Source: Balanoglossus misakiensis (Eukaryota > Hemichordata). Taken from it: 64,000 nucleotides of DNA. Position numbers and translations under genes: made by a program. The notes beneath the pieces were generated by a model that worked only from the letters and a program-made list of their open reading frames with translations, was not told the DNA's origin and did no database searches. How positions within the stretch are numbered: the first letter of the stretch is position 1; the number at the start of each line of letters is the position of its first letter. Below, piece after piece: positions 13,630-24,537 of this stretch. The stretch lies in the NCBI GenBank assembly GCA_040954595.2, contig CM082579.2, forward strand, positions 744,001 to 808,000. The letters are read 5' to 3'.

Positions 13630-13775
13630 AATCAAGGACTACTTTTGACCACGATTCAATAATCATCTTAGGATTGATTGAACAAAATAACGATATCGAC
13701 ACAAAGTCATTCATTTTATTCTAATTTTATTGAAAAGTTTTCAAATGATCACAAATTCAAAGTTTTAATAAAGAG
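13630..13775. repeat. AT-rich duplicated segment, copy 1
   Basis: This segment (landmarks AATCAAGGACTACTTTTGACC, TTCAATAAT, TTTATTGAAAA) aligns by eye with 14190-14335, about 560 bp to the right, at roughly two-thirds identity. No gene is visible in 13191-13844. The pair looks like an old local duplication or two copies of an interspersed element. Confidence 0.5.
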
Positions 13776-13844
13776 GATAAACATAACGTTTTGTGGACTT
13801 GGATAAAGGAAAAACAACCTCATTCCCATCGGAGATTGTCACTT

Positions 13845-13996
13845 ACTTTGAAAATACTGCTTGAAATCCCGCAGGATCCACTTGTCTTCACTCGGCCATG
13901 AAACATACAAGCCACTTACCTTATGTAGTCACTGTTGCATGGCCGGAATATACAACTTGCACACAGACAGACACAAGCACACAGACGCACGCACGC

Positions 13997-14043
<47 letters not shown>

Positions 14044-14150
14044 CACACACCTTTCAAAGCATTCATACTGTAAAGGATTGTACGAAATCGGTACGCCGAG
14101 ATGGGTACCGGCAACAGGCAACAATCAGAATCAGTTATAATGGAAGCAAA
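13845..14150 (-). repeat. Exon-like interspersed element, copy A, with ACAG microsatellite
   Basis: On the minus strand this copy has the same order of blocks as copy B at 15488-15790: a block ending GGTACCC, a CA/ACAG-rich tract (about 13962-14052), then GGCCATGCAACAGTGACTAC, and an end resembling a splice donor (AAAGTAAGTGA). Read like copy B it begins G-H-A-T-V-T-T but then meets TAA and is frameshifted. It is therefore either a decayed exon duplicate or a non-coding repeat whose open frame in copy B is chance. Cysteine- and serine-rich translations of the microsatellite here are not genes. Confidence 0.5.
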
Positions 14151-14189
14151 CGTGATTTTTTCAGGATCAGTGAGAACAAATTTTGTTTT

Positions 14190-14335
14190 CAAATCAAGGG
14201 TCGACTTTTGACCATATTTCAATAATTGTTTTAGTATTGGTTGAATAAATCATACTGAGACGAGTTAAATCTTTCGAATTATTCTAGCTTTATTGAAAAT
14301 ACAAGAATTCAAATAAACAAAGTTTAGAGACCACA
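14190..14335. repeat. AT-rich duplicated segment, copy 2
   Basis: Diverged copy of 13630-13775 in the same orientation; shared blocks include AATCAAGG, CTTTTGACCA, TTTCAATAATT and TTTATTGAAAA. The 14336-14799 stretch to its right is AT-rich and shows no gene. Confidence 0.5.
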
Positions 14336-14799
14336 AACAATAAAGAAGATGCAACAAAAAATCTCAAAAAGAAATACAACAAAGCAATGCATGTTGACAT
14401 TATAATCATATTTAAACAGTAATATACAGTGACAGTGTTTCTAAAAACATTTCACTCAATAAAAAACAGTTAAAAAATGTTGTCAATATTTGGATTGCAG
14501 GTAAATTAAAGAATTTATTAAAACTTAAAGTGTACATCGAGTATTTAATTTGGTCAAACTAATTTTGAAATACAGTAAATATGTGAAGGATACAAAATGA
14601 CAATCCATTCACGAAATGAACTAACATGAGGTAACTGCCATCATATAATTTCAGCAATTGTCCAAACACTGGAGTTCACTGGGTTATCATAGACAATAGG
14701 AAAGACGATTCACAACTTGAAAATTGAATTACAATCAACAGGTAAAAATTGAGATAAATCAACAATACAAATTTATTGGAGTTAAGGAAAAAGAAAAAA

Positions 14800-15470
14800 T
14801 TACAAATCTTGAAAACAGACTAACTAACAGACATACGGACGGACGAAGGTGATCGGTACAAATAAACCACCCCCAGGTTTAACTTTTTTAAATAAACTTT
14901 TATTTGGGTAGGGGAAACAGAAATCTCAAAAACAGACTGGCATACGAATGCGAGTGGATGATCGGTACAAATAAACCACTGCCACGTTATACCAATATTT
15001 TTTAAATAAACTTTTATTTGATTAACGGAAACTGACAAAATATTACAAATCTCAAAAACAGACCAACAGACCTACGCACGAGCACAGCTAATATAGGTAC
15101 GGAACAAACCACTCCCATGTTAGACCAGTATATTTTTTAATAAAGTTTTATTTCAGTTAAAGATAGTGAAAATATGACAAGTCTCCTAAACCAGCATATT
15201 TTACCGTTATCAGACCTACGCATGTTCAAAGCTAAAGTACGGAACAAACCACTCCCATGTTAGACCAGTATATTTTTTAAATAGTTTTATTTCAGTTAAG
15301 GATAGTGCAAATATTACAAGTCTCCTAAACCAGCATATTTTACCGTTATCACAGACCTACGCATGTTCAAAGCTAATGTACGGAACAAACCACTCCCATG
15401 TTACAGAGTTAAACTAGTGTATGTTTTATAAGGTTTTATTGCAGTTAGGGGGCAAAAGATTACAAGTCTC
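14800..15470. repeat. Tandem repeat, five units of about 109-141 bp
   Basis: Five units are marked by an AACCAC core at 14865, 14974, 15107, 15247 and 15388, with spacings of 109, 133, 140 and 141 bp. Each unit carries AAACAGAC or CAGACCTACGCA, a GGTAC/GGAAC-AAACCAC block, an AT tract with TTTTATTT, and an ACAAGTCTC block. The right-hand units are almost identical and the left-hand ones diverged, so the array is still being homogenised at one end. No coding potential is seen. Confidence 0.75.
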
Positions 15471-15487
15471 AAAAAGCTTCTTACGTC

Positions 15488-15790
15488 TATATCACTTACT
15501 TGTTAAATACTGCTTCAAATAAGGTAGCATCCACTTCACTCAGCCATGGAATATACAAGCGCTCACCTCGTGTAGTCACAGTTGCATGGCCCAAACATAC
15601 AGCTTACATTAACACATGCACACGCGCGCGCACACTCTCACACAACAACGTTGGGCACCTTCCGATGCATTTAAAGCCGATGAACGTGTTTGTGCCATAA
15701 CATAAAGACGTTGGATTTAAAACTTCGAAATGACATCCACATATTGCGCTGAGCTGGGTACCGGCACCAGTCAGACTCGAGAAAAATTCA
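15488..15790 (-). repeat. Exon-like interspersed element, copy B
   Basis: This is the better-preserved partner of 13845-14150. On the minus strand a frame reads from GGCCATGCAACTGTGACTAC to a donor-like AACAAGTAAGTG near 15500; it starts GHATVTTRGERLYIPWLSE and has no stop until the putative donor. A CA/CG-dinucleotide tract sits at about 15613-15645. The open segment could be a genuine short exon of a minus-strand gene, but similar blocks in two copies beside microsatellites suit a transposable element remnant at least as well. Confidence 0.45.
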
Positions 15791-15815
15791 AAATGTACAT
15801 ATAAATATGGCTTAC

Positions 15816-15913
15816 TTGTTCATCTGGCTTGTAACATCATAGCATCCACGTGGTTGCATGGCGGCCTCAGTTTGGTGGCTGGATATCATTATCGGTTCAT
15901 GTGGTCCTCGCAT
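15816..15913 (-). other. Possible minus-strand exon, unassigned
   Basis: A 98-bp stretch is flanked on the minus strand by a good acceptor (pyrimidine-rich TTCTACTTGTTTTGCAG) and donor (AACAA followed by GTAAGC). In the phase that starts with ATG at its first base it is open throughout. Further upstream on the same strand another donor-like site (TCCACG followed by GTAAGT) ends near 16113 after an open stretch of about 35 codons. I recognise no family and could not join these into a convincing gene. The evidence is splice-site quality only. Confidence 0.2.
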
Positions 15914-15919
15914 CTGCAA

Positions 15920-18437
15920 AACAAGTAGAAGTACGTTGAAGTGAATGTCTATTATTAGCCATGAACTTGAAACAAAAAATCTACCGTAATCACCGTACAC
16001 CAAAAACGCTCCAGTCGGACGCTTGACTTGGTTGTCCGGAACTCGCCAAAATATAACCTATATAACTGGTCAATAACTGAGGAGTTGTTTCTACTTCTGT
16101 TATTTTACTTACCGTGGACTTTACAGCAAAAAACAGCGCAGAAACTCTGGCGTTGAGTTGTCTGCGCTCCGCATCAAAATGAAGCCTACGTGCACTGAGC
16201 AGCGTGGTCGTCTTTTACGAAAATGCCCGGATGGTAGACGGGAATTTCCATGTCCAGGTAGTCCAGGTGACTCGAACCAATCAGCAACGAGATTGTGACA
16301 TTTTGAATATCAGACGATTCCACATCCGAAACAGGGGATAATCAGCATCGTCGTCGTACATAACAATGTCGGAATTGTTGTGTTACTTAAATTCTATTGT
16401 CTCCTCAAAATTAAAGAGTAGTTGCCACTATGCGTTAATTGCTCTGGGGAGAACACTAACCCATAATTTTACTCCCTGCTTCTAACAAGAAGTGTGTTTA
16501 CAACCAAAACTACTTTTTTGAACCATGACTTTGTGTAAGAAAAGAAAATAGCGTGTGGTTGCCACACATTAAGTTTGAAATCCTGTGAAGCTGGTTAGAA
16601 TTTCAGGGAATTATCGTCTTACTCATTAGAATCACCAATGGATCACACGAGACATCTGGATTATTAATTGGAGCCGTGGGTATTTCCTGTAGTGTGGATA
16701 TCGCAGTCATTTTTGTGATTAATAGCCCAATTACAACAGATTTATCAGCCTTAGATCGAGTCTACATCCAGGGTACCATCTGCGTTAACGTGCAGGGCAT
16801 GGCTTTGCTATGACTTCAGTTAATGACGCAAATGAACGCGTGTATCGCGTAAATTTCAGTTCTTCCTAGGACTCTGCTTCATTCACACTTTTCTAAAATC
16901 GACTTTTTTGGTCACGTACAATGCTTCTTTTCTCTGGTGTGCAGTGTTTTCGCTTCGATCTACAAATTAACATCTTTGAGTATTAAAAGTTGAAAGAATA
17001 CCACCACGGATTTATATTTCAGTCGCAACATCTAGGTTAACTTGCTCGCACTCGCATCAACGCCTGGTTGCCTTTCTAGATGTAACATGTGTTTTTCGCA
17101 TTTGTGTCTAATTTGCGGCTACCAATTCAGCTGGCAACCAAGCAGACGGTATTAATTTTCCTGTGCGTTTTTCTACTTGTGTGTTCTGAGTAGTATCCGC
17201 GAGTCTTTACACTTTGATGTGCGAATTAACTGGGTCAAAGTATCTCTAGCAGGACCATGAGCGATTGAATCACCTGGAATTGCCCCAGTTTTTCAACTAA
17301 GGGTATCATATAGTAACCTACATTTCCAAAAAGATAAATAAACATCATATTCAGTCACTTTTATCGTCGGGTTGCCATTTTTGTCGTCAGTGGCAAGCAA
17401 TATGTATAGAGCATGCAGGTTTTACTGCTGCAGTGAATCCAGTGATAGTGGGTGATTTTATGCCTTCTCTGAGACATTGACGTCATACTTGCCCCAGAAT
17501 ATCATAAAAATGACAAAACTGTACATTTAAAACAAGATCAGAATATACAGTTTGCGAACCAATCAGAAACAACTTCTTAAAACAACAGACACTGACAGTC
17601 AGTATCGACTTTTTACGGTGTGAACTTTTGAGACATGACTAGGGCTACTAACATTGGCCTACATTTTCACAATTGTCCCTTTGACCCACGGCTTGGTCTT
17701 TTTCATGATCGGTCCCGTTGAAATCCGAATAGCATGCAGCAGGGATCAATTTCGTCTGGTCTGACTCATGACCATGAGAGGAATACAGCTGTGCAGGGCG
17801 AGTTGATATGAGTGAACAGAAGACCTTTACGATTTGTTGAGAAGTTCGTCGCCATAAAGAGAGTCGGCTTTCATCCAGCTGATCGAATTGCATGTGGGAG
17901 TCCCTTATCGCGCTTTTAAACAATTGCATGATGGTGGGAAACCGGAATGACTGCTAATGATGTCAAAAAGTCGTCACGTGTCACCCATCCGCAAATCATG
18001 ATGCACGCCCTCTATGAAAAGTTCGCAGTTATTCTGTTTTTGCTTTGATTTCTGTGGGGAAAAGTTCACAACTGTACACAAGATACGTGCATATCATCAG
18101 TCATACAGATTTGACCCCACAAATCAATATTTGAGAGTCTACAACTGGAGCATAAAAAAGTTATTTTTGGAATCTTATGGTAACTTGGCAAACCGAGTAG
18201 AGTAATAAGACCGGTTCATAATTTTACAGTTACCCCTTTGGCCTTGACCATGATCTTTGCTCACAGCCGACACGTGTATTCTGTGCCCCTCCCTGCTAGG
18301 GTTGCAGTTCCACCCAGAGGATCCACCCCCTCCTTGCTCAGTGCCATGCAAACACTAACGCGACAGAGAGTATCCCTCAGACGACACATGTGACTATGTC
18401 ATGTCAAGAAAATATGCCTCACCCATTCACTAATACA

Positions 18438-18532
<95 letters not shown>

Positions 18533-21500
18533 CGTCTGACCGTCTATCTGTCTGTCTGTCTGTCTGTCTGTCTGACTATGTATGTTTGGATAAATCCTCT
18601 CGAAATTGCAAGACGGAGATAATGTCACTGTGATGTAATCGTGTTAAACCACGATTGCCAATAAAATATGATGACATCGTTTTACCGAGTAAGAAAATGA
18701 CCGTTGAAAATAACTCCACATTCTATTTAGTGTCGTGTTGCTGGGAAGCAGAGTGACTGACATAGGCGGTGGGCGGACCAGGTTTCATGCCTTCACTGAA
18801 GTACCAGTCCCAGATTTCCTAATTCATATCATACATTGCTGGGATAAAAAAAGTTGTGTTCTTTAATACTGAGCGCGATAAATTTCTGGCAGCAACAAGT
18901 GCTGTCAATTTCATGCTAATTATTCTCGAACCGGTTTCTGAAACGAGATCCCTCGAGATCTTGCAGATTAGAAGCGAATTTCTCAGCCTGTGGGAACCCG
19001 AATAATCAAAATTGGATTCTGTCAGTGACGCATTTATCGCTGTCCAGCTTGTACTGCTGTGTAGCGTCTCGAAAGAAGAGAGATTCATTTTGATTTCTAA
19101 GCACGAACGAAGGTTCATCGACCAGTCTACGAATTTCTTGGTTACCATTCGATTGGATATACTTTTGGGTATAGCCGCTCTTTCAATTGACTGTGTCTTC
19201 AGTATAAGAATAATATCATAGTCTAGCTGTCATTGTCTTAGATGTTTTCATCTATATCACCATGGAAACGCGTTTAATTCGGATGCCCACATTCAGGTAA
19301 GTCATCTCCCATGACATTTCATTGGTTGATTTAGCGTTTAAACTTTTGTTGAGTAGGATTTTACATGATCGAGTATACAATAGCACTGTCTTTACCAAGT
19401 TGACAACAGACACAGGCAAACCTGTATGTTCAAACTCTGCCTCCCCCTAAATGTCATATTAGTTCAAGTACTGGTACAATTTATGTTCCTCGGAGACTCC
19501 TAACGTAGAGTGACGTCATCTATCCCAAAGACTATTCTGCAGAACAGTGCGCGTTTTGGATTAGTCAGAGTTCACATGTTACTGGCATAACCATTGCCAT
19601 CTGTTCACTGTAAGACTTTCGAGTGGTCAGCGACACAGTGAGGGTGTAACACTGGATGGGAAGGAGATATGAACGACTTAGCCACAGAGACAAATTGGTA
19701 CAATAATTGTTTCTTGACCAGGAATGTTGCCCTTGGCATATTATCAGAGACCGTAGTAACAGTATCGCACTCAATCTTGCACCGGCGTAATCCAAACCAC
19801 GTCGCCTTTTCTCAGGAGTATATTGACCAGATTCCTGTAAAGAGCGGGCGTTTAACTTAATCTGTTTTATGTTGGTTGGGATTTCGTCTAACTTCATGTG
19901 AATACTGCGAAACAACATTGAATTGGTGTAGTGCACTCTAGGGAAACAAAAACGTGTCTTCTTAAGTGCGCATGGTGTCTTATTTACTTGTGAGCGCGTG
20001 TCTATTTGATATAAATTTTTAAGGGGTGGCCGTTTGATATTTGTCGGTACGTCTCGATTCGGTGCTTACTTTGTTAATTGAAACCTTAGCATAAAGATAT
20101 ACCAACCCCTGTGTGTGACTGTGATTTGTCCACAGTCTGTCTGACGTAGGAAATCAGGGGGGTATATACGCGGTCAACTTTTATAAAATGGACAATAAAA
20201 CAAAATAGGGTTCACTTTAAAAGGATCTGTCGCTTCAAATGTTTAATATAAACTCATCAATTGATAGTATTACTTGGTAGAGAAGAATCGACAAGAATGG
20301 TCTACAGAGAGGAATATATTCACAATAAAATGGAGGACGGAAAAGTGGAAGTGCAAGTACTGTACAACAAACTTCACATACATTTCTCCCTGTCTTTCGG
20401 CAATGCCGAAGAAGAAGTCAAGTTGTACAAAGCAAATTTAAAATAAGTAGACTGACTAGCCGACAGGGACTTAGCAGCCTCGTTCTCACACTTTTATGTT
20501 AAACGAGCGACTCATAATATGATAACATATCGGGTTTTAAAATTTGATGCCCGTCTTCGATACTTCACGGGATTCATAACATTTAGAGGCGAGCGGTATT
20601 GATACGTTTGGCGCGCAGAATAGTATTAGTTGAGGAAGATTATCCAATTGTTTCTACAACGATGCATATTTTACTATAGCTCAATAGAGTTTCTGGGGTC
20701 TTTGCTGTCGGTGTGATACTGAATTGTCAGCAATATTGTTGACATCATCCCATCACTGCGCGTAGACACCAACCGTTCCATTTAATATTCTCAAGGCAAC
20801 ATTAGATCTTGCTGACAGTTTTAATAATAAAAATTTCATATTAATAATAACAAATGCTGATAAATGATTGTGACAATAAAGTTCATATACACGACGCAGT
20901 TTACGTCAGAAGAGGGTGGAGACTGATATAAAAGGTGTTAATATACCATCTGTTGAAGACCACATACATTGAAAGATTGCTTCTGTGTGTTATACTATAT
21001 TACCTATTGATTGTTTCACACACACTGTACGTCGAACGCGATCAATCAATAGTAAAGTCGTCTGCCGTCCATGACCCCCTAGATCAGCAACGTTATCACA
21101 GAAATGGTAAAAACTGACTTCAATCCATCTTCGCCCGCCAAGGTCTCGCTCTCCGAAAAATAAGGAGACTTATTTTTTACAATATTGACAGAATCTTTTT
21201 TTGAAACCACCAGCTCGATCCCATCTCAGATAAATATAACATATCATCTTCTATGTGCAATATTATAGTTTGAAAACGATAACCTTTGACCTATAGAGCA
21301 TGACAGCCTTAAAATCAGACCCAATGAAGTTTTCACAGCCGATACCGCACACATAAAATAATTGACCTAGTCAATCTAGCAAATTATTATTTTCACAGAC
21401 GTGTCGGATATCAAATGTTGCAATTTGCCACCAACGTGCAATAGTTCTGCAAGGACGAAACGCAACATGTCAATGAAAAGCGTCGCAATGTTTGTATCAC

Positions 21501-24370
21501 CAAATACGTGTCAATTGCGACTAAATATTCTCTAGTTTATTCGGTAAAGTAAAAACATCGACACGGATAAAGCTTAAAACAGCACCCGACAGAGACACGA
21601 GACAGTGCTATTTTTAAATTCCTAATTATATTTAAGTATCAAGCATAAATTCGGCTCATAACTAAACGTGTGGGTCAGAGAGACCACACTTTGATTGTGG
21701 GGTTAGGATGCTGATATCCGATCTTTATCTAGACTTTATATGATTGCTCAACGTTCTTCTCTTATAATTATTCTCCCTTTGATGTAAAGACCTAATCTTA
21801 GTAACGCGAATAAGGGTTGGATGGGTGTGGCGGGGGTAGTACTTAATAATGCTGCCAAACATCATCTACACTCTCTAAGTAAGTTACACTTTACAACTAG
21901 TTAACTAGCCTACATTGCCCATCTCTTTAACCTGGAGTCAATGTTTTCCCGATATTACCGTACTAAAGATATCGTCGTAAATAAAAGTAAATTTAAAACC
22001 ATTTCATCCTGAATGACCCATTTCTCCAGTGAAAATGTCTGCCAAGATGGTGATTTATGGTCATTTAAATCAGTTGACAAAACGTTTTGTTTTCAGAAAG
22101 GCACACATTATAAAAATGTGAAAGTTCTCATGAATTTTGAACTAAAGTCTAGTCTAGTGATCTGCAGTAAAGCACCATTTTGGATAATGTAGCTTCGAAC
22201 TGTCATAACTCTCTTCAGTTCTGTGTCTACTTCGATGACAATCTACCTAAAGTGAACGGTAGCTTGAAAGATGATTGATATATGTTAAACAGAATCAGAA
22301 TGTATGCATACCTCTTTCTCATCAACTACTGTCTCGAAGAAACTTTGCCACTCTGATGTCAAAGTACAAATACCTGACCCACTTTCTTACTGTTTACATC
22401 TAAAGTGTAGTCTCTCCTACCTCTCTCTCTCACTCGCATTTTTGCTGAAATATCAACGAGTAAAATCATACGTTACAAGCTTTTGTCATTTATATCATGC
22501 GAACTCAAAGTCCCCAAATTCACAAACATTTTTCTCCAAAAGAAAGTTTATTCAGAGGGGAAACGCTACCAACCATATGAGATTTCAAACTGATATGCGT
22601 CTATATGTACGTGTTTATGTGTTCAGTATACAAGTTGCAGTTGTCAGTGAAAGTTGGTGTAATTCTGGTCCCATTTTCATTTTCTCCGCACCTGTAGTTC
22701 GTAAATCACTCCAACTTGTCAAGAGAAACAATCTTTGTCCGTCTATCGTATGCTTCAGTCATTTAATGAGACAGAAGCGAGACGCCATTGGCGGAGACAG
22801 ACGCCGTCTCACCGCACCGCTATAAACGACTCTAGTGGTTCCTATTTCACATCTGAAGAAATTTTCAATCTCTCTGAATTATATTTCGCCGCTAGTTTTC
22901 ACGTAAAGTTTAACCTCGACTCACCCCAGTGCCACACTGGCGCACTCACTGAGCCTTTCGGCCCATCTCTGCTGTGGGCACGGACAGAGTTGCCTACGTG
23001 CATAGCGACAACAACCAACACGCGGCCTTTTAATGAAACCCACTGCAAGAGCTATAAATCCCCGTTACTATGGTATTTGTATGCGGGTGGCTTTAGTTCA
23101 ATTTTTGTAATTGTCATTTTCAGCGTAAATGAAGATATTAGTACGCCCTCGGGGTGAATGGCGTTATCTCACAGCGGTAAACCGTGACTAGTGTGTTATC
23201 CTACTTCAGCGACCAAGTACGCAAGCGAAAAGTTTGATAAAAATTACTAACAAACGAGAAAGACCATGAACATTGACACAGAACCCAAGACTATTAATAC
23301 TTTGATAGTGAGAACAACTGGTAGCGATCGATCACTGTACAAATTGATAAAGTACCGCACTAAGTATGTGTAATTTCATGACTTTAAAAAATAGTGCGCA
23401 TATTTGATGGACGACTGGATTTACGAGTCGCCATAGAACTCTACTTCATAACTGATTACCGATTAGTCATAGAAACTTCGACGGGTATTGAGTAGTTACA
23501 CGTTTTCAATCATTTACTGAGCTCTATTCTTGTGTGATCATGATCTCTCTACCCGTGGCCAAATAAGATCTAAACGAACAAACTTTTGGACACTTTGAAT
23601 ATTAACTTTTTAAAAGCTTGGCCACTCGGAGAAACTTACACGCACCTTCAACTTTAATGACCGGATCCAGACACCGATTTGGATCACTAACATCCATATA
23701 AGATCCAGAGACTTTGATAGTCAGTCCGTTTGTTTCCGACATGGTTGAAGACACGATGAAACGTTTGCGTTTGTCTGTTCCAGTAGGACTTGCATATTAA
23801 ATGTTGTCAACTTTCAAGAGGTTAATTGTTCTAACAGATGTACCGGTACTTTTCACAAGGCTATATCTATTGCGCACTTTCACCGTGGCTATTCATCAGA
23901 CTCTTCAGTGAAAGGTTTATGGTGATTTTACGAACCGACGTAAACGCTCTCTGCTTTTACCATTTTTCAACAGATTCTATCGAACATAAATGCCTACAAT
24001 TCAATACACTGAAAGTTCACATAAAATGCGATTTCATCTAGCTTGCTGAATGCTAACTTTAAATGGATGGTTTTGACAAGTCTTATTAATACCTGGAAAC
24101 TTTTACTTCCGATAAAATTGTGCCGCTCAGCCAAAAAGTTGGCGATTAATCATCATAAACTTCCAATTTTAAATAATCCAATTTCATTCTTTGAAAGTCT
24201 AAAGCAGAAAAAAACTTAAGACGAAGAGTCTATTTTCATACTAAGAACACTACTTGACGTATTCATCGTATGTTAACTATACAGCTTTCGGGGCCGTAAT
24301 TCTGGAAACTTAAAACGTGTTTCCCCGAAGTAATGTCAACCAATCATCAGCGGTCTGTGCGTGGAACTGC
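15920..24370. other. About 8.4 kb with no recognisable gene
   Basis: Apart from the weak exon candidate near 16113, only short open frames occur, on both strands, without family resemblance or a coherent series of splice sites. The longest are about 173 codons at 22304, 140 at 22735, 123 at 19936 on the minus strand and 109 at 19148 on the minus strand. A compound tetranucleotide microsatellite lies at 18438-18573. Upstream regulatory DNA for the gene starting at 24538 is likely toward the right end, but I cannot delimit it. Confidence 0.6.
18438..18573 (+). repeat. Compound (CTAT)n-(CTGT)n microsatellite
   Basis: About 24 uninterrupted CTAT units run to about 18533. After a short interruption (ACGTCTGACCGTCTAT) there are about seven CTGT units. 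The two motifs differ by one transition, so the second block probably arose from the first. Confidence 0.95.
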
Positions 24371-24378
24371 CCGTACGC

Positions 24379-24426
24379 TGACGTCACAGTTCACCGTAAA
24401 CCAGATCTGTGTTATGTTTTATAAGG
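24379..24426 (+). promoter_or_regulatory. Putative core promoter: CRE plus TATA-like box
   Basis: A full palindromic cAMP-response element, TGACGTCA, lies at 24379-24386, and TTTTATAAGG at 24417-24426 resembles a TATA box about 30 bp downstream. The ATG of the ten-exon gene follows at 24538, which would give a 5' leader of roughly 80-90 bases. The call rests on motif arrangement and distance to the start codon. Confidence 0.4.
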
Positions 24427-24537
24427 TGCTGTAAGCCGAACTGCGTTTAATTTTGCACGAGCTGGCGATCGGAACGGACGTCTTATACAAGCTGTTTCTA
24501 TGACGCCTTGCTGATTGTAACTGAATGAAATTCAACG

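Noticed and set aside
13861-14225. Frames rich in Thr/Asp/Gln on the plus strand and Cys/Ser/Val on the minus strand
   Set aside because: They translate the ACAG/CA microsatellite and its flanks; frames on both strands and in several phases are open for the same reason.
19565-19936. 123-codon minus-strand frame
   Set aside because: ATG start, but no family resemblance and no supporting splice structure; length is within chance for this composition.
22304-23157. Overlapping frames of 173 and 140 codons
   Set aside because: Low-complexity, unlike any family, in two overlapping phases and with no splice or promoter support. A lineage-specific gene cannot be excluded, but the evidence is too weak to annotate.
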